Notes under the pieces: generated by a model | What the model was told of the DNA's origin: nothing | Seen by the model: only the letters and a program-made list of their open reading frames with translations | Database searches by the model: none | In this document: positions 1 through 13,179 of the stretch, in pieces | Layout: every line of letters starts with the position of its first letter | Position numbering within the stretch: the first letter of the stretch is position 1 | Position numbers and translations under genes: made by a program | Assembly (NCBI RefSeq): GCF_036370855.1 | Contig: NC_088099.1 | Location: 18,071,501-18,135,500, forward strand | DNA: 64,000 bases | DNA from: Dromaius novaehollandiae | Taxonomy: Eukaryota; Chordata; Aves; Casuariiformes; Dromaiidae | Reading direction: 5' to 3'

Positions 1-514
1 GCTGCAAGCATTTGATCTCTCGCTACCAGTTAAAAATCTCACAAGAGTTTACCTGTTACCCGTTATGTACAGCAAGGACTAAATAAAACCATGGTCATGA
101 CACATGAGGAAATGCTCCCTCTTAGTGCCTCAGAGATGCAGATCAGTGTTGTCTTGCTGAAGTCAATGCTGCAGAGCTAGTCTGCAGCAACAGATTATCT
201 GATCACTCATCTCCACAACTGCCATTGTTCCTGTTCTGGAGAAAGCAACATTTTACAACCACCTACAGTCATCCATTTCTTCAGACAGCAAGAGCTATGG
301 AAACAATAAATTTAAAATAATAAAAGCTATACAGCAAATTGACCTGGAAAGCAAAACACTAGTGCGGGTAGGTTTTTTTCTGGCTTTGATTCACCCACAA
401 AGGCATAAGCACACATGTATAAAGGCATATTGTAAAGAGGCTCTGCTTTCCAAATGACCTGTGAGGAGAGGATTCAGCACGAGCCTTAGCGCTTCTGCAG
501 AGGATTATAGCATC

Positions 515-725
515 AGAAATATTAACTGGAAGGGACCTCCAGAGGTCAGCTTGGTCAACATCCCATTGATTAGGGACTATGATTAGCACGAGGCCAGGTC
601 AGCCATGGCCTTATCTTGCCATGTCTGGAGACCCTCCAACGATGAAGATTCCACGACTGACCTGAGCAACCTTTTCCGGAGTAGTATGTCCCTCCTGACA
701 TCCAACCTGAGTCGCAGGACAATCC
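515..725 (-). mobile_element. CR1 LINE, 3'-end fragment
   Basis: Read on the plus strand, the landmarks GGAAGGGACCTCCAGAGGTC, GGCCAGGTCAGCCATGGCCTT, GATGAAGATTCCACGACTGA and CCTGACATCCAACCTGA match, in order, the reverse complement of the avian CR1 3' region. The element is therefore on the minus strand. It is a short, moderately diverged, 5'-truncated copy, as is usual for CR1. Edges are approximate. Confidence 0.75.
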
Positions 726-2404
726 AACCCAAAGCAAATACACTTTTCCCTTCTGTAATGGGCTACATGTGCATTATTTCTGGGTAGCTTTTCAATAAGA
801 AGCAAGCTGGGAGAGAGTCACCCCAATATTTGCCACTTTCACCTGAATTACTGCTTAACCTATTAGAAATCTGGAACAGATGAAGTCTCCTTACTTCTTT
901 TATTTCACTTCTCTCTCAGCTTGTTGGACAGGAAATGCCTGGACTCTTTCCTGGTTTGACAGAAATTCAATTCCACTCATGTCAACCCTTTGAGCAGAGA
1001 AGCATCCATTAGGCTTATTTCCATTTGTCTTTGCCCTAGCAAAGATTCAGTATACGGAGAGATGAAGAAAATCATTTTGAATTGTTTTTTCCACTATCTT
1101 GTTCTCACTTTCTGCCATCTCCCATTTGCCTAGCCTCACTTCTTTATTCTCCTTGTGTTCGGCCCATAGCAATTATCTAGATATCTAGGGAAAAGCATTA
1201 GGTTTTAAGATTAAGATTTCAGGCTCCATTTTGGCAAAGGCTTGGCAACCCAAAGACAGTAAGGGTAGAGGATTAAACTTCCATCTGTTTGCCTTGAGGG
1301 GACAAAGCAGTGAAATCAGAAGGAGGTTTCGAAAGATACTCACATGATAATGTTGTACACTCATTAGGCAGGAAAGACTCAGATAAGCCATATCAGCTTG
1401 GGAGTCATTCCAGTCACCAAGCTGAATCAGTTCTTAAAAGTTCACTTTATACAGAGCAGGCTGGAAAGTTTCCTTCAGGTCCATTCCTCCAGACTGTGTG
1501 ACCGCCAGTCGCCTCTCTAAGCGCATGCCGTCTAGCTGAAATTTTGTGGACATCAGTGAGGAAGCATCTTCCAAGCAGCTGAAACGTGAGCTGACAGATC
1601 AGTGCAGCCCAACTCGGGCAAGGCAGCACAGCTGGCAGTACCACCTCTGAGTGCATCACCACGGCCCTCGTCTCATCCTGCCTCCTGAAAATGGCCATCC
1701 GTCTTACAAGGAAGAAGAACTGCTACCCCGTGTCCCAGAAGCGGCTGCATTTCACGGGAAGCAGCTCTTCCAGTATATATACACACAGCGATGCCTTGCA
1801 TCCACGCTGAGCTACAACACACACTGCACAGGAAGGCCACCAGCTCTAGAAGCGCTGCTCATTGCTCAGTGTAGCCATCAGCACTAACGAGGCCAGTGTC
1901 CTCAGGCTGTTGCCTCTGATCTCCTTCTTTATGCAAGATGCATAAAATGCAGCCACGTGCTCTGTAACACGCTCCATCCTCAGCCACTGGCAATGGACAT
2001 CTGTGCTGCACAGCTGGGGGGGACTGTCCACGGGGTCTGCAAGCCCCCACACACGCTCCCGCAGAGAGCTCCATCCTCCCCCCACAACCTGAGCGCGGCC
2101 GGAGCGGGGACGCAGCAGGGCCGTCCCACAGGCCCCGCTGGAGCCGAATCCTGCCGCCCCTGCCCTGTCCCCAAGGAGGGGGACGCGGCACAGGCACTGA
2201 CCTTCCCGGGACAGAGCTGCGTGTGGCACTGACTCATCTGCCTCCAGCCCCTGCCGCCGGTCCCTGATGACTAATTGCATTTACTGCCAGGGTTTTTACA
2301 ATCTTCATGTTTTGGGGAGAGCAAACATAAACAAGCTTAGTAATAATTGTTGATATGTCTCTACTGTTTCCTCCTTTGGCCAAATAGGGTCCCCGGCCTG
2401 CCAC

Positions 2405-2420
2405 CACACACACACACATG

Positions 2421-2452
<32 letters not shown>
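2405..2452. repeat. (CA)n microsatellite
   Basis: CA dinucleotides run here with two interruptions (TG and CG). Confidence 0.95.
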
Positions 2453-2454
<2 letters not shown>

Positions 2455-4972
2455 TTCAAGTTTTTCCCTTATTTTTAAGAAATAATGTTATCTTTCCTTG
2501 GCTAAATAGAAAAGAAGAAACGAAACTCCAAGGAGTCATTTCTGATTTGGTATAGACTCTACGGAAAGCTTCTGTAACTTGTCTACAGAGAAAGGCTGGT
2601 CTCTGGGCAACCAACATTGCCACAATGCTAAACAAATTGCTGCTAAGCCCCCTGGAGAAGTGCCTCTCAGCTATGGAAATAGCCATGTAAGGATGGTACC
2701 TTTGAGAGCATGGCCCAGAAACAAAGTGTCCTTAGAAAGAGGGCTCCTGACAAGAGCACCAAGCTTCCTGAAGGCTCTTGTGGAGAATCAGCTGCTTTCA
2801 CATGTCTTTCCACGGGAAGGGCATTTGCTTATGTTTGTATGTAGACACATATATATAGTCACATGCACACACTGAGATGGGTATCTTTGCACTTTTATAT
2901 ATTTAGTGGGAATCTGTAGCTTTTGTCTAGAATGGATCTGAAAAATCCTTGAGATGGGAAGTCTTCTCTTTACCTAGAGAACATATAAGCAGGACCACAG
3001 CATTAATGGAGAATAGCAAAGGATGAGTCTGAAGTCCACAGGGCAGGGCAATCAGATAATTCAGGTTCTACTTAATGTGTTATTGATTATATTTTAAAAT
3101 TGCACAATTATATAATACAATACATAATTTTGATAAATTAATTACATAATTCAACTTCAGCAAGAAGATTTGAACTCAGGAATTTTATTTATATTGATAT
3201 ATTTTAGAATTGCTTTGTTTTTATATTTTAAAGAATATATATATAATCCAAAATTCAGCAGGTAGATACTTTTCTGAGAGATGGGGGACCTTTGGTCAAG
3301 CTTTTACTTACCCAAAAACCACAGGATTGTTTAGTAACCCAGCAATGGGAATATCTGACCTGGCCTAGCAGCTGCCCTACCCAGGAGCAGAGGCTGTGAA
3401 CTTCCACAGCCTGGAGTTAGATGTATAATTCCCTTGGAAGGCCCAGGTTGAAGGCTCACCTCCACACGCGCTCTGGCACGGTTAGCCATCTGCCTGTTCA
3501 AGGTGCTGAATTCTTGCCAGCTAATTTTCCCCATGCATTGCTTATGGGACCTTTGCATCTGCTAATAAATGTTAAGTTGCACCACGCAGTGAAAAGATAG
3601 GCAGAATAATGCAGAGCCTCGCTCCACCCAGTGAATCTGGCCTTTAATTCCTTGTCAAGGTCAACTCCCAGCCTGTGCATGTAGCGCGGCCGCCTGATAA
3701 CGGGAGGAATGCATGTCATTCCTGCGCGTGAGAAACAGTCGTGCACTGGCCTCAAACCGGCTCCGGCCGCTGCAGTGGGGGCCCTGCACAATAGCTGGCC
3801 CTGCCGGAGAGGAGTTTCCATGAAAGATGGGGTGGGGGGCTCCCTGCAACTGGATGCTTTAGGACGTAGGAAAACGGAGACCCTTGGGCTCCCTTTTGCT
3901 GTTTGACAGGAAGGGGACTTACTGCGGAAAGGGGGCTGAAATCACTCCGCCAGCCCGCGGCTCTGCTCCCCTTCCCGGGCTGTGCCCCTCTCCAGGAGCT
4001 GTGAGCTCCGAGGAAGATGCTCCTGCTCCAGCACCCGCAACGCACCCAGAGGCCCTGGCGCAGGCAGGGTCCTCGGACACTGAGTAGCTGCAACACATCA
4101 GTTGCCAAAGCGCTGCAATTGAGTTGAACCAAGGCCATTTCCTAACGCTAGCTGCAGGCTTCTCGCCTGCCTCGACCCACTGCAGCTGTCTGCAGGCTGC
4201 CAGCAACGCGGGCTCCTGCTCCTCTGTGTGAGTGCCAAAAGCTGGATTTGGACACTGAGTCATCCGTGCCGTATTTCAGTTCTAATTTGTGCTCATTTGT
4301 TGCTTTTTCTGTTTTGCACAGCATCCTGATATTCCTGATATTGCTGTTACCCTCTCTACACTCCTCAGCTTAAGGGGCTTGCTCACTCCTACAGCTACTG
4401 CTGTTATTACTTTGGGGAAGAAATTAGATTTCATACGCTCTGCTCCTCATTTTGTGCCCAATCCTTCCACTTTTGCCCAGGCAAAAACTCCCAGCTTCTG
4501 TGCCAGGACTCCTCTGTCCTGTTCTGAAAGCCAGTGCTTCGTGGCAATTATTGTTCAGCTATTCAGTGTACCAGCTTTTTAGGAAGCTGTTGAGGGAGGG
4601 AAAAAAAAGGGGGGTCTAGTATCTGTAGTCCCAGCTAGGCAACTTTTATGCAAAGGATAAAAATGGTTGGTTATAGAGGAAATCAGTAGGATAGGATACT
4701 TGAATAAAGACTGGGAACTATAGCTCTGTATTATACTTCCAATGAATTTTCACTGAATCACATAGGTAGCAGGTTCCCATATCCTTGCTTCTGCTCTTCA
4801 TTTCGCTGACGGGTGAGGGTGGAGGCTTCTCTCAAATGGTGCTGGGAAAAAAAAAACAGTGAAATCAATCCCAGATATGCTTATGCAGACACCAGGTAGT
4901 CTGTCCTGCCCCAGCGCTTTCCTCGAGAGCGGATGACTCTGGAATCCCAATGCTGGCAACAACTTGCTTACA

Positions 4973-5054
4973 AATTTGTAATATGTAATGAAATACCCTG
5001 AGAACTCTTTGCTTGCAAATAGTTTCTGGGGTATTTCATTACTTATTACAAATT
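4973..5054. repeat. 26-bp near-perfect inverted repeat (hairpin)
   Basis: The left arm 4973-4998 and right arm 5029-5054 are reverse complements with a single mismatch in 26 bp, separated by a 30-nt loop (4999-5028). The loop itself can pair in part (TTTGC/GCAAA). No target-site duplication or known element was recognised. Confidence 0.9.
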
Positions 5055-5059
5055 CTCAA

Positions 5060-5240
5060 ATTGTTCACGAACTATCAAATATTAATATGTAGATGCAGGG
5101 CAGTATCAGAACAGATCCACTATTTTCGGAAGAGATTAGCCATGTTCACCGGGCATTCACTCAGTCCTGTGCTCATTCCGGTTACGTCATGTTTATCGAT
5201 TACCATTTAAAAAACAGGAAATACCGCTGAATTTTTGTTC
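5060..5240. promoter_or_regulatory. Candidate conserved regulatory block with CRE-like and CUT sites
   Basis: This unique, complex sequence next to the hairpin contains TTACGTCAT (CREB/ATF type, 5182-5190) and TATCGATTA (CUT/ONECUT type, 5194-5202) within 21 bp. It looks like constrained non-coding DNA. Conservation cannot be tested from one sequence. Confidence 0.3.
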
Positions 5241-6179
5241 ATGTCTTGAAGACTACTGGGCCATTATAATCTGCTCGCTAAGGCACCGACAGGAGGAAGG
5301 GTAATGCCTCTCCCACACGAGGAGGCTCCAAGGGTACAAAGAGCTACTGAAGTCCTCAGGACGATGACGGTACCTTGGCTCCAGCAAGCAGGCAGCCTGG
5401 AGGTGGAGCAGAGTGTTTTTCTGATACAGTGTACATAGCGCTCCACCCAAGCCTCCCTGTGTAAATAGAAAATAAAGTCAAATTATGCCAGTAAAGAGTG
5501 GATTACACTGGTCACTGGGAGTGCTTGTGTATGTTCAGTCATAATCTACGATAAGGCGCTGGCCATAAAATGCCTCCTGAGCACAGCTTCTCTGGAAGCT
5601 GCAGGATGCCAGCAGAACCATGAGCACGTCGCGTCGCTTGGCCGAGGCAGTGAGGACGGGACGGAGGAAAGGGCTGCTGAGCCATCGGGGCCCGAGCCCT
5701 CCCAAGGGCCGAGAGGAGTCCCTCGCTGCAGCGGGGCAGAGAAAAGCCTTGATTGCTGCAGCAGATATAAGGGGACAAAGTTCAGTTCGAAGAGGTGCAG
5801 GGCAGCAACCTTTCTACAGGCAAAGTTGTCCTGCAGTCAGTAAAACAGAGCAGTCATAAGGACACAGATAACAACCTATATAATGAAGATAGAGATTACA
5901 GAGCCTCGCGATCAATCTGTCCTGCAACAAAAAGCCATTGTAGAACAGCTCTAATGCTAGCCCCAAGCTCAGCTAGCTAGAAAGGCAATGCCAGAGCACT
6001 CTTAAAACAAGATCTTAGCGGAAGTCTCATTGGCATTGTGGTAAGTTAAACTAGCGCGCAAGTCTGAGCAGGCCCCAGATTTGGTGCATTTCTTACAAAC
6101 AGGAAGAATATTTCTTTCTGTCAGAAATAAACAGAAAAAAAAACAGGAAAAAAAACCCATTGTTATCTTTTTGATGTGA

Positions 6180-7080
6180 AGGCTACATAAACGTGAAAAC
6201 TTCCAAGACAGTTGGAGTTAAACACTTTATTAGACTGAGGAAAAGTGGCTTTGCAGGTGGCCCGCGGCGAGGGCTGCCCAGCGGTGCAGCCGGCCAGCCA
6301 GCCAACCGGCTCCCTCCGCCCGGGGAAATGGAATTTGATTTTAAGAAACCAAGTTGCCTGTTGGTCAAACTTACAGTCTCCCTAGAAAAAAATAAACAAG
6401 GGCAAGGTTATTATGGGCTGATAACAGATAACGAGGCGGGGAGCACCGCCTGGCGCCAGGCGATCCCGGCGGCACACCCTGGCACGGCGGCAGCCCCGTG
6501 CGACCGCCCCTCCGGCCGGGCTCCAGCCCGAGAGCCCCAGCAGTCAGGGAAAAGGATTTGATGAGGGGGTTTTGTGGAAGAAAAAACTCTGCATGTAATT
6601 AAAAGCTTTGCCGTGGTGCACGTGTGCAAAGGTTGCGAATTACGGCTGAAAATGCAGCTCTGGCTTGGGCGTTTCCCAGCGTTTGAGTGCTGCTCTCTCG
6701 CAGTCTTAGCAGCCATGTTGTGATTTCTCGTGTGCGAGACAGGAAAAGACTCTAGGTGATGGGAGCTTTTCACAGGGAGAAACAGAAAAGAGAAACCGTG
6801 ACAGCAGAGCATTACTGTAGCAGCATCCGCCCCTCCGGCATCGCTCCTTATGCTGCTGGCACTTGCTCCATCAGGATGCCCGGGAGAAAGCAAACAGCTC
6901 CTGTCTGGAGCGGGGAGGGGATGGCAATGTGCTACCCTCCCAGCTGGGAGTCCGGCACACACAGCTGCTGCCCGGGCCCGGGCTTCCGCAGCAGGGCAGG
7001 GCACGGCCGAGCTGCTGGGCAGTGCGGCCCCGCATCCTGCGCGCCGGCGGGTCGCTCCCCGCTGCACCGGCTGAGATGAA
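6180..7080. promoter_or_regulatory. CpG-rich block with clustered factor sites (candidate enhancer or orphan CpG island)
   Basis: GC-rich, CpG-bearing stretches (about 6250-6330, 6430-6540, 6940-7070) alternate with A/T-rich site clusters. These include a GATAACAGATAA double GATA site (6420-6431), TAAACA forkhead-like and TAATTA homeodomain-like words, and a CACGTG E-box (6619-6624). An open frame of 218 codons at 6411-7067 (minus) has a biased composition and no recognisable domain; I do not call it a gene. Confidence 0.35.
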
Positions 7081-7179
7081 AATGGGTGCAGCCTCTGCCA
7101 GCCTCAGCCACAGCGCATTACCCCTGGGACCGGGCCTGGGTTATGCACATCCTTAAGTATTTTCAGGATAGAGGCCTGA

Positions 7180-7410
7180 GTTCATCGGGTTGAAATACCA
7201 AAACAAAGCGAAACACCTCTGTCTGCGTAACCCACTGCACTTAATAAAAATGCTAGGGACCCTGCTGGAGCTAAGCCATTGTTGATAGCCATAAAAAATT
7301 GGTTAATAAATCTTACTTCCCCGATGAAATAGGCTACTTCACAGCCAGAACTCAGCAAATTGAGCATTTCAAAGCAACCTGTTTGATACAAGCCCTGATT
7401 TGCACACAAA
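7180..7410. promoter_or_regulatory. Candidate conserved non-coding block
   Basis: This complex, repeat-free sequence has homeodomain- and SOX-like words (CCATTGTTGATAG, GGTTAATAAAT). The call is by texture only. Confidence 0.2.
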
Positions 7411-10400
7411 TAGCAGCACCCCCAGCACCCAGCGGTACACGAGCCCGCGGAGCCAACTGGCCTTTATTGCTTGTCCCTCGCCAGTGCCACAGCCGAGCTC
7501 CAGGAGGAGATTTACTGCACAAATATTTTCCTTCCAAGTGACAGGAAGGGGATTTACCTCTGCAATCTGCAGTCCGTTAGGTGAAACGGTCCCAAAAACT
7601 GACAGTGGAAACCAGCCTCACGCAGGCTGCGAAGGCATCAGCCGGGGCGCGGTTGTCACCCTGCTAACGGTCCCCCGGGTGCAGCGCCTCTGCGGAGGCA
7701 GAAGCTAAAACTTCATAGTAAGGCAGCTTCTACCTTTTTTGGTTGCCTTCCTTTTAAAAATGGAAATGTAACTAAAAGAAAGGCAGCTGCTCATCCCCCT
7801 GCTGCTCCATTGAAACAGCACTGAAAGGCTGTTTAATCTAGTATATGAAAGAGAAAACAGGCTTAAAGAACAGGCTCTGTTTTTAAAAGGATTTTTTGAG
7901 TCAGTATTTTTAAAATACAGCTGATAGCCAAGGTGGGGGGGATAATACATTTCACTGGCTTTTCTCAGCTGCATGGCTGTTGAGGTGTTACAGTAGAGCA
8001 TAATAACAGCAAAGAGAAAAAGAAATAAGGTTTTTAAAAGAGAAACTCTCACCCTAAATTCATGCCAAACTCTTTTCCTAAAGGGTCAGTACTGACCTGT
8101 TCACTTCTTTCCTGCCTAGAGCAAAGCAAGCAGGAGCTGCGGGGCAGGACCTGCTTCTAGGCAGAAATACTCAGTGAAAAGGTCCCTCCAAACACTGATG
8201 TTTCCACAGAGTTCCCTGTGTCACTGGATGCTGTGTAATCGTCTAGAGAATCACTCTGCGGGCGGGGGGGGGGAATAAAAAGCACATTTGTTTGGGCCCT
8301 TCTAACAGCAATGAAAGACTTGAAAACTGTCATGAGCAAAGTCTACATTTTTCGAAGCCATATGACTTGGGGCTCAGATTTCCTGATAACTCATTAGGTT
8401 TTGGATTTCCAAGACAGGTGTCTGGCCTGTCTGATTCCCTGCTCCCTTCAGGAGACATCAAGCCGAGCATTAAACTCCTGCAGTCTTGAAAGTTCAAGTC
8501 AAGGCGCTTTTCGTTTTGTTTTTCCCCTTGAACGTCATTTCAGGATTGAACCCGCTGGTCAGGGTTGGCTGGGCAGCACAACGCCTTGCTGGTTTGCAGG
8601 CGCTGAGGCTCCCTCCTGGCCTCCTTCCCTTGCAGTTTGTTTTACTCCAGGATTCACCCACTGGGCTTGTAAAGGCTGCAGACAAAGGTTAGAGGTGAGA
8701 CAAAGAAAACGACACTGTTTGTTTATTTAGAGGGAGCCAGAATTCGTGATGCGGGAGACACTGCGCCCCTCCCGAGAGATAACCGCGATTTTACAGCACC
8801 TCTCTTCAACTTTTTTTTACAGAAATATAATACAGTGACAGATCCAAAATACCATTTCCCTGAGCAACTCCTAGAACCAAAACAAGGAGAGTTTATCCTG
8901 CAGAGTGGCCAGCCGCTGTAACAAAACAAACACCCCTCCATTCATCTCAGTCCCCATGTGGGAAAACATCTAAAAAAGAAAGACAACCTTACTTGCTTCA
9001 GAGACCTTCTTTTCTATCCACTCAACATGTCCCTTATTATGTAGGTCTCTTTGACCATAGCTCCTTTTTTCCTCAGGAGATAATCTTCTTATCCCTCCCA
9101 TCAGTGAAAAGGCCAAATTTTACTTTCATTTAATCGCGGTGGAACCCCACTGATGGGCATCTGACATGAGCCTGCACACACAGCCTGGCAATACCTTTTC
9201 CCTGTTCACAGCCTGTTTAACCATTACGACGGCAACAAAGGATGATGAAGTTGCATCCATTTCATATAAGGAAAACGTTGCTTTTTCCCCAGGCCTTTTT
9301 TGTGTGTCTGCCCTCCAGGGCAGCATCCACTTCTAATGGGATCACGCCAGATTTATAACGTAGCATGTGGTTATACAATAACAAAAAAAATCAATTCCAA
9401 AGTCCTGATTAGAAAAGGTAAGCTTTCCTGGGACCAGCGTCCGATCTCAGCCATACAGGCACTAATCTGGGGTGAATCTGCTGGCGTCAGTGGCTTTGCT
9501 CTAAACACACTCTGGGATAAGAACGAGAATCACAGCCCAGCTCCGGCAGCCCCGCTCCAGCACTCTGCTACCAGAAGTGGCTGCTTACTTTCAAGCTCTC
9601 TGCACAGCCTGTAATCACCCAATATTGAAACCAGATTTACAGGCTCTTTAGAGGAGGAGAAGTTTGTGATTTCCAAAGCAGACACACTTGGTATTTCAGA
9701 AAAAGGTCAAACCCCCTATGGAGTAAGGAAGTTTTAATAGAATCAGTTCAGCAGGAGTTAAGAGGAGACATACCAATCCAACGGCTCTCCAGACTGGGAC
9801 AAGCAGAGACAGAGAAAAGCCACAACCATTATTGTTTGGAGAAAAGAATCAGGGAAAGAGAGAGGCACAGGGGAAGCTAAATTACATCTTGGACATTTGA
9901 TTTCACTTATTCCAATCGGAGAGACTTTCCAGTCAGAAATAGAGAGGATTGTCCTTCTTGCATCCCAGGGCTTGCAGCAGTTTCAAAGAAAGGAGTAGTT
10001 GTTATTGTCTGCAGTGGAAATCTGAGAGTGTGTAGCACAATGACAAATCCAGGCCCCTAAGTCAAATACACTTTAAAAGGATAGCCATCAGTTACTGTGT
10101 CACCTCTCCGGACTCCAGCCTCTGGCCAGGCTCTGCAGCTGTAAATGTTGTTTGTTCCCTGCCTCGCAAGGCTGTTTGCTATCCATGGCTGATACGGCAC
10201 CAGCACCAGGGAAGCCCGTGGACCATCACTAAGGTCCCTCCTTATTACAGGAATATAGATTAAAACTGGAGAGTAATGGAAAACTCGTACTGGTGAGATC
10301 TGCAGATATAATAAGCAGCCTCTACAGAAATACTTATTAGCAATAAATACTGTAGTCTTCAAAGAAGGGTCTGCAGAACTGCCAAGTGATTTTGGTGAAC

Positions 10401-13179
10401 AGCTCAATTTTTCTCAGCCTGTTTGAAGTCAAAAACTCTCTGCAGAATTGATTTTTTTTTTCTAAAATATTTCCTTCTGTTTGGCTGAGGAAGCAAAAGC
10501 AGAATCAAAAGTGCAGACCAACCAAGCTGTGTATAAACCGTGGCTTGGGCAGAATGCTGACCGTTAACTTCTCCCACTGTAGCACTGCTTCCATGGTTAA
10601 AGGCTATCAGCTTGCACCAGCAAAGGTGACTGCTAGTTTCAAATGTGCACTTAACACTGGGAATTAACAATGGAAAATCTGATTTAAGAAGTCATATCCT
10701 GGCAGTCATGCACCTGTGTACTCCAGAAGAGTCACTGATGAAGAAACATGGGAGGACGCTGTCTCTGTTCGCCCCACACTGTCTAGCCTACGCAGATAGC
10801 CGCTACTTGCTTCTCCACCCATGGGATCCTGAAGTCTGGTAAAGCTTCAGTAAGAAAACATGGAGCTAATTCTATAACTCACATAGCTGCGACCAGAAAC
10901 CAGGGCTTGTAACACAGTTTCCTGAATACATAGGCTTTAAAACAAATTGGAAGTCCACATGTCACCTTTAAAAGACTCACTGCCTAGAAACTTGCAGGCC
11001 ATATCAGCTACCACACCTAAACTGCACATACCAGCCCAGGTAATAGGACAGCACCAGAAGGCAGCTGCCGACCTGCGTGCTTTCCCCCGGAGGCTCAGTG
11101 GCCCTGCTCTGAAGACTGCAGAGGAAGGCAAACATCTCTTTTCTTCTTTAAAACATCTCCACAGCAAGGGGCCAATTAAGAGTAGCCTGGTCTTATTAGC
11201 CTTTCAATGGCAAGTATAAATAGGCCCTTATGTATTAAAATCAGCAGCAAATGAGTAGCGAAGGTCACAGGATGTTTTGATGACTATACAACGTGCTCCT
11301 TCTGAGCTCTGGAGAGAACACTGCGAAAGTTTAGCCATTGCATCTTCTGAATTGTCTAATCGTAACTACTCCTGCAGCTCCATTTGCGACAGACACTATT
11401 CCAGATTTGTCTCTTTCAACACCAAGTCCCAGCCAGTCCTCCACAAAAAAAAATATATTTGGTAGAGCAGGTAACTGCCCCAGACTTCAACTGATATCAG
11501 CACAGAAAAGGGGCAGAGTGCTTACAGGAAAGCAGCATTTTGAAGGGTCAGCCAGATCATCATGGGCCAGGTTCCTAGCACGGTTACATCCACATCATCT
11601 CTTAAACAGTAGCAGCAGAAAAAGGTAAATAGCGGAGAGCAAAACTTGTGGCACTGAAAGCAACTCTTCAGGCATGTAAAGGAAATATGAAAAGTCAGCA
11701 GCTTGAGGCACATAGATGAAACTAATTCTCCTGAGCCATATTTTAATGCTGCAGACACAGGCATGGTGGAACCCTGGCTCTCATTGCGCTCTGCCTCTAT
11801 GAGCGTTTAACTGTACGGTGAGTTTGCAATACCAGTACCTCTGCTTGCACAGCCAAGTGACCAACTTATCTCCAACAAGCCTACCATACAGCTTAAGAGT
11901 ACTTTCAGGAACATAAACTTGTGACCTATAGGGGCAGCTTTCCCTTCTTACAACTCTTTTTATTTCAGACTGCATATCCCAAAGCAATATGCCACAGTGC
12001 TCCAAGCACCCTGAGATTTGGGGACCAATTCACAGAACCGGAGCATTGCTCCAAGGTTTTTGTATCCCTAATTAGGCCACCCCCTTCCTCACTGAGGGCA
12101 AGAACAGGGGCTCATTTTTCCACTAGAGCAGAAGGAATTAGAAGCATTTCTGAAGTGATTTAAACATAATTAATACTAGCCTTTTACCTATTTTTCAATT
12201 CCAGCAGCAGCATTTTGGATCTTTTTACCATCATGTTGGTCTGCCTTTTAAGCGAGTCTACTTTAATTACTACAAGAAAGTCTAACAGAGCAAGAAAAAT
12301 AAATACTATAAGCCTCTTGGATGTTTCAGGGGTTTTGTTTGTTTTTAGCAGCTACGCATCGAACAAATGAAGTGATCAAGTGAAGCCAAATAGCTGAAGG
12401 AGGATAAGGAACAAAATGCACAGGTACAGGCTGGGAGGAAAAGCCATCTATGCAAGCAGAGCACAGAGGAGGAGCCAGAGATAAAAGTGAGAACACTGTT
12501 GACTCTTCAGTCTAATAGTCCCCCACAAAAGTAGCAGCATGCAATATCAGTTAGTTGCATTATAAAAGAGCAAGGCAGTTGTTGCTTTCCATTTTGCCCA
12601 GAGGGGTTATCAGGAAAAGTATTATACACAGCAGAGTTGTCTTCAGGGTTTTTTTTTGATGCCCCCAACCCCCCCCCAAATAAAGCTGAGAGTAAAAGGT
12701 TCAAAGGAAAAAAAAAAAAAGATTACAGAAAATAAGAATTGTGAGAAAAGTGAGGAAAACCAGCTATGAAGAATTAGGAGATTTTTTTGACATGGTTTGC
12801 ACAGAGAGAAGAAGCACTTCTTCATGAACAGAGACAAGAAGAGATAGGTATCAGGCATAACCTAAATTAATTCTTAGGCAGCTAAGAGGAAAATGGAAGA
12901 AACAAGAATTGAGGATGTAGCTTCACTGCTACTTCAAGTATTAAACAATAAAGCTGCCACCCTCCTTCAGGAATAATCATGTGATTTCCCTCACTGAGTA
13001 GGAAAATAGGCTGTTTTCAGCATCTAAACACTATGCCTGGCTTTAACACTACCACCTTGATCTGTCCCCCACACCTCTACCCCCCCAAAAAAAACAATTA
13101 CATTCTAAAACAAAAAGCCACAAACAAGTTTCAGACAAAATATATATATTTAAAAAAAAATTTTACAATAAGTCAGGAA
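7411..13179. other. Non-coding flank downstream of BAMBI
   Basis: No gene, RNA or interspersed repeat was recognised. There are short homopolymer runs (C and A around 12,668-12,720). A 115-codon minus-strand frame at 7705-8052 starts with a hydrophobic stretch but continues into low-quality sequence. Confidence 0.6.

Larger units (their letters stand above)
1..4972. other. Non-coding flank, far downstream of BAMBI
   Basis: No gene was recognised. It holds the CR1 fragment (515-725), the CA microsatellite, two GC-richer patches (about 1960-2240 and 3660-4080) and an A/T-rich patch at 3080-3250. Short open frames on both strands lack domains or codon bias I can recognise. Confidence 0.6.

Noticed and set aside
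6411-7067. 218-codon minus-strand open frame
   Set aside because: No recognisable domain, Ala/Arg/Ser bias that follows GC content, and frames open on both strands. Kept only as part of a candidate regulatory block.
7705-8052. 115-codon minus-strand frame with a signal-peptide-like start
   Set aside because: The hydrophobic start comes from T-rich DNA. There is no conserved domain or cysteine pattern, and the A/T-rich composition matches its surroundings.
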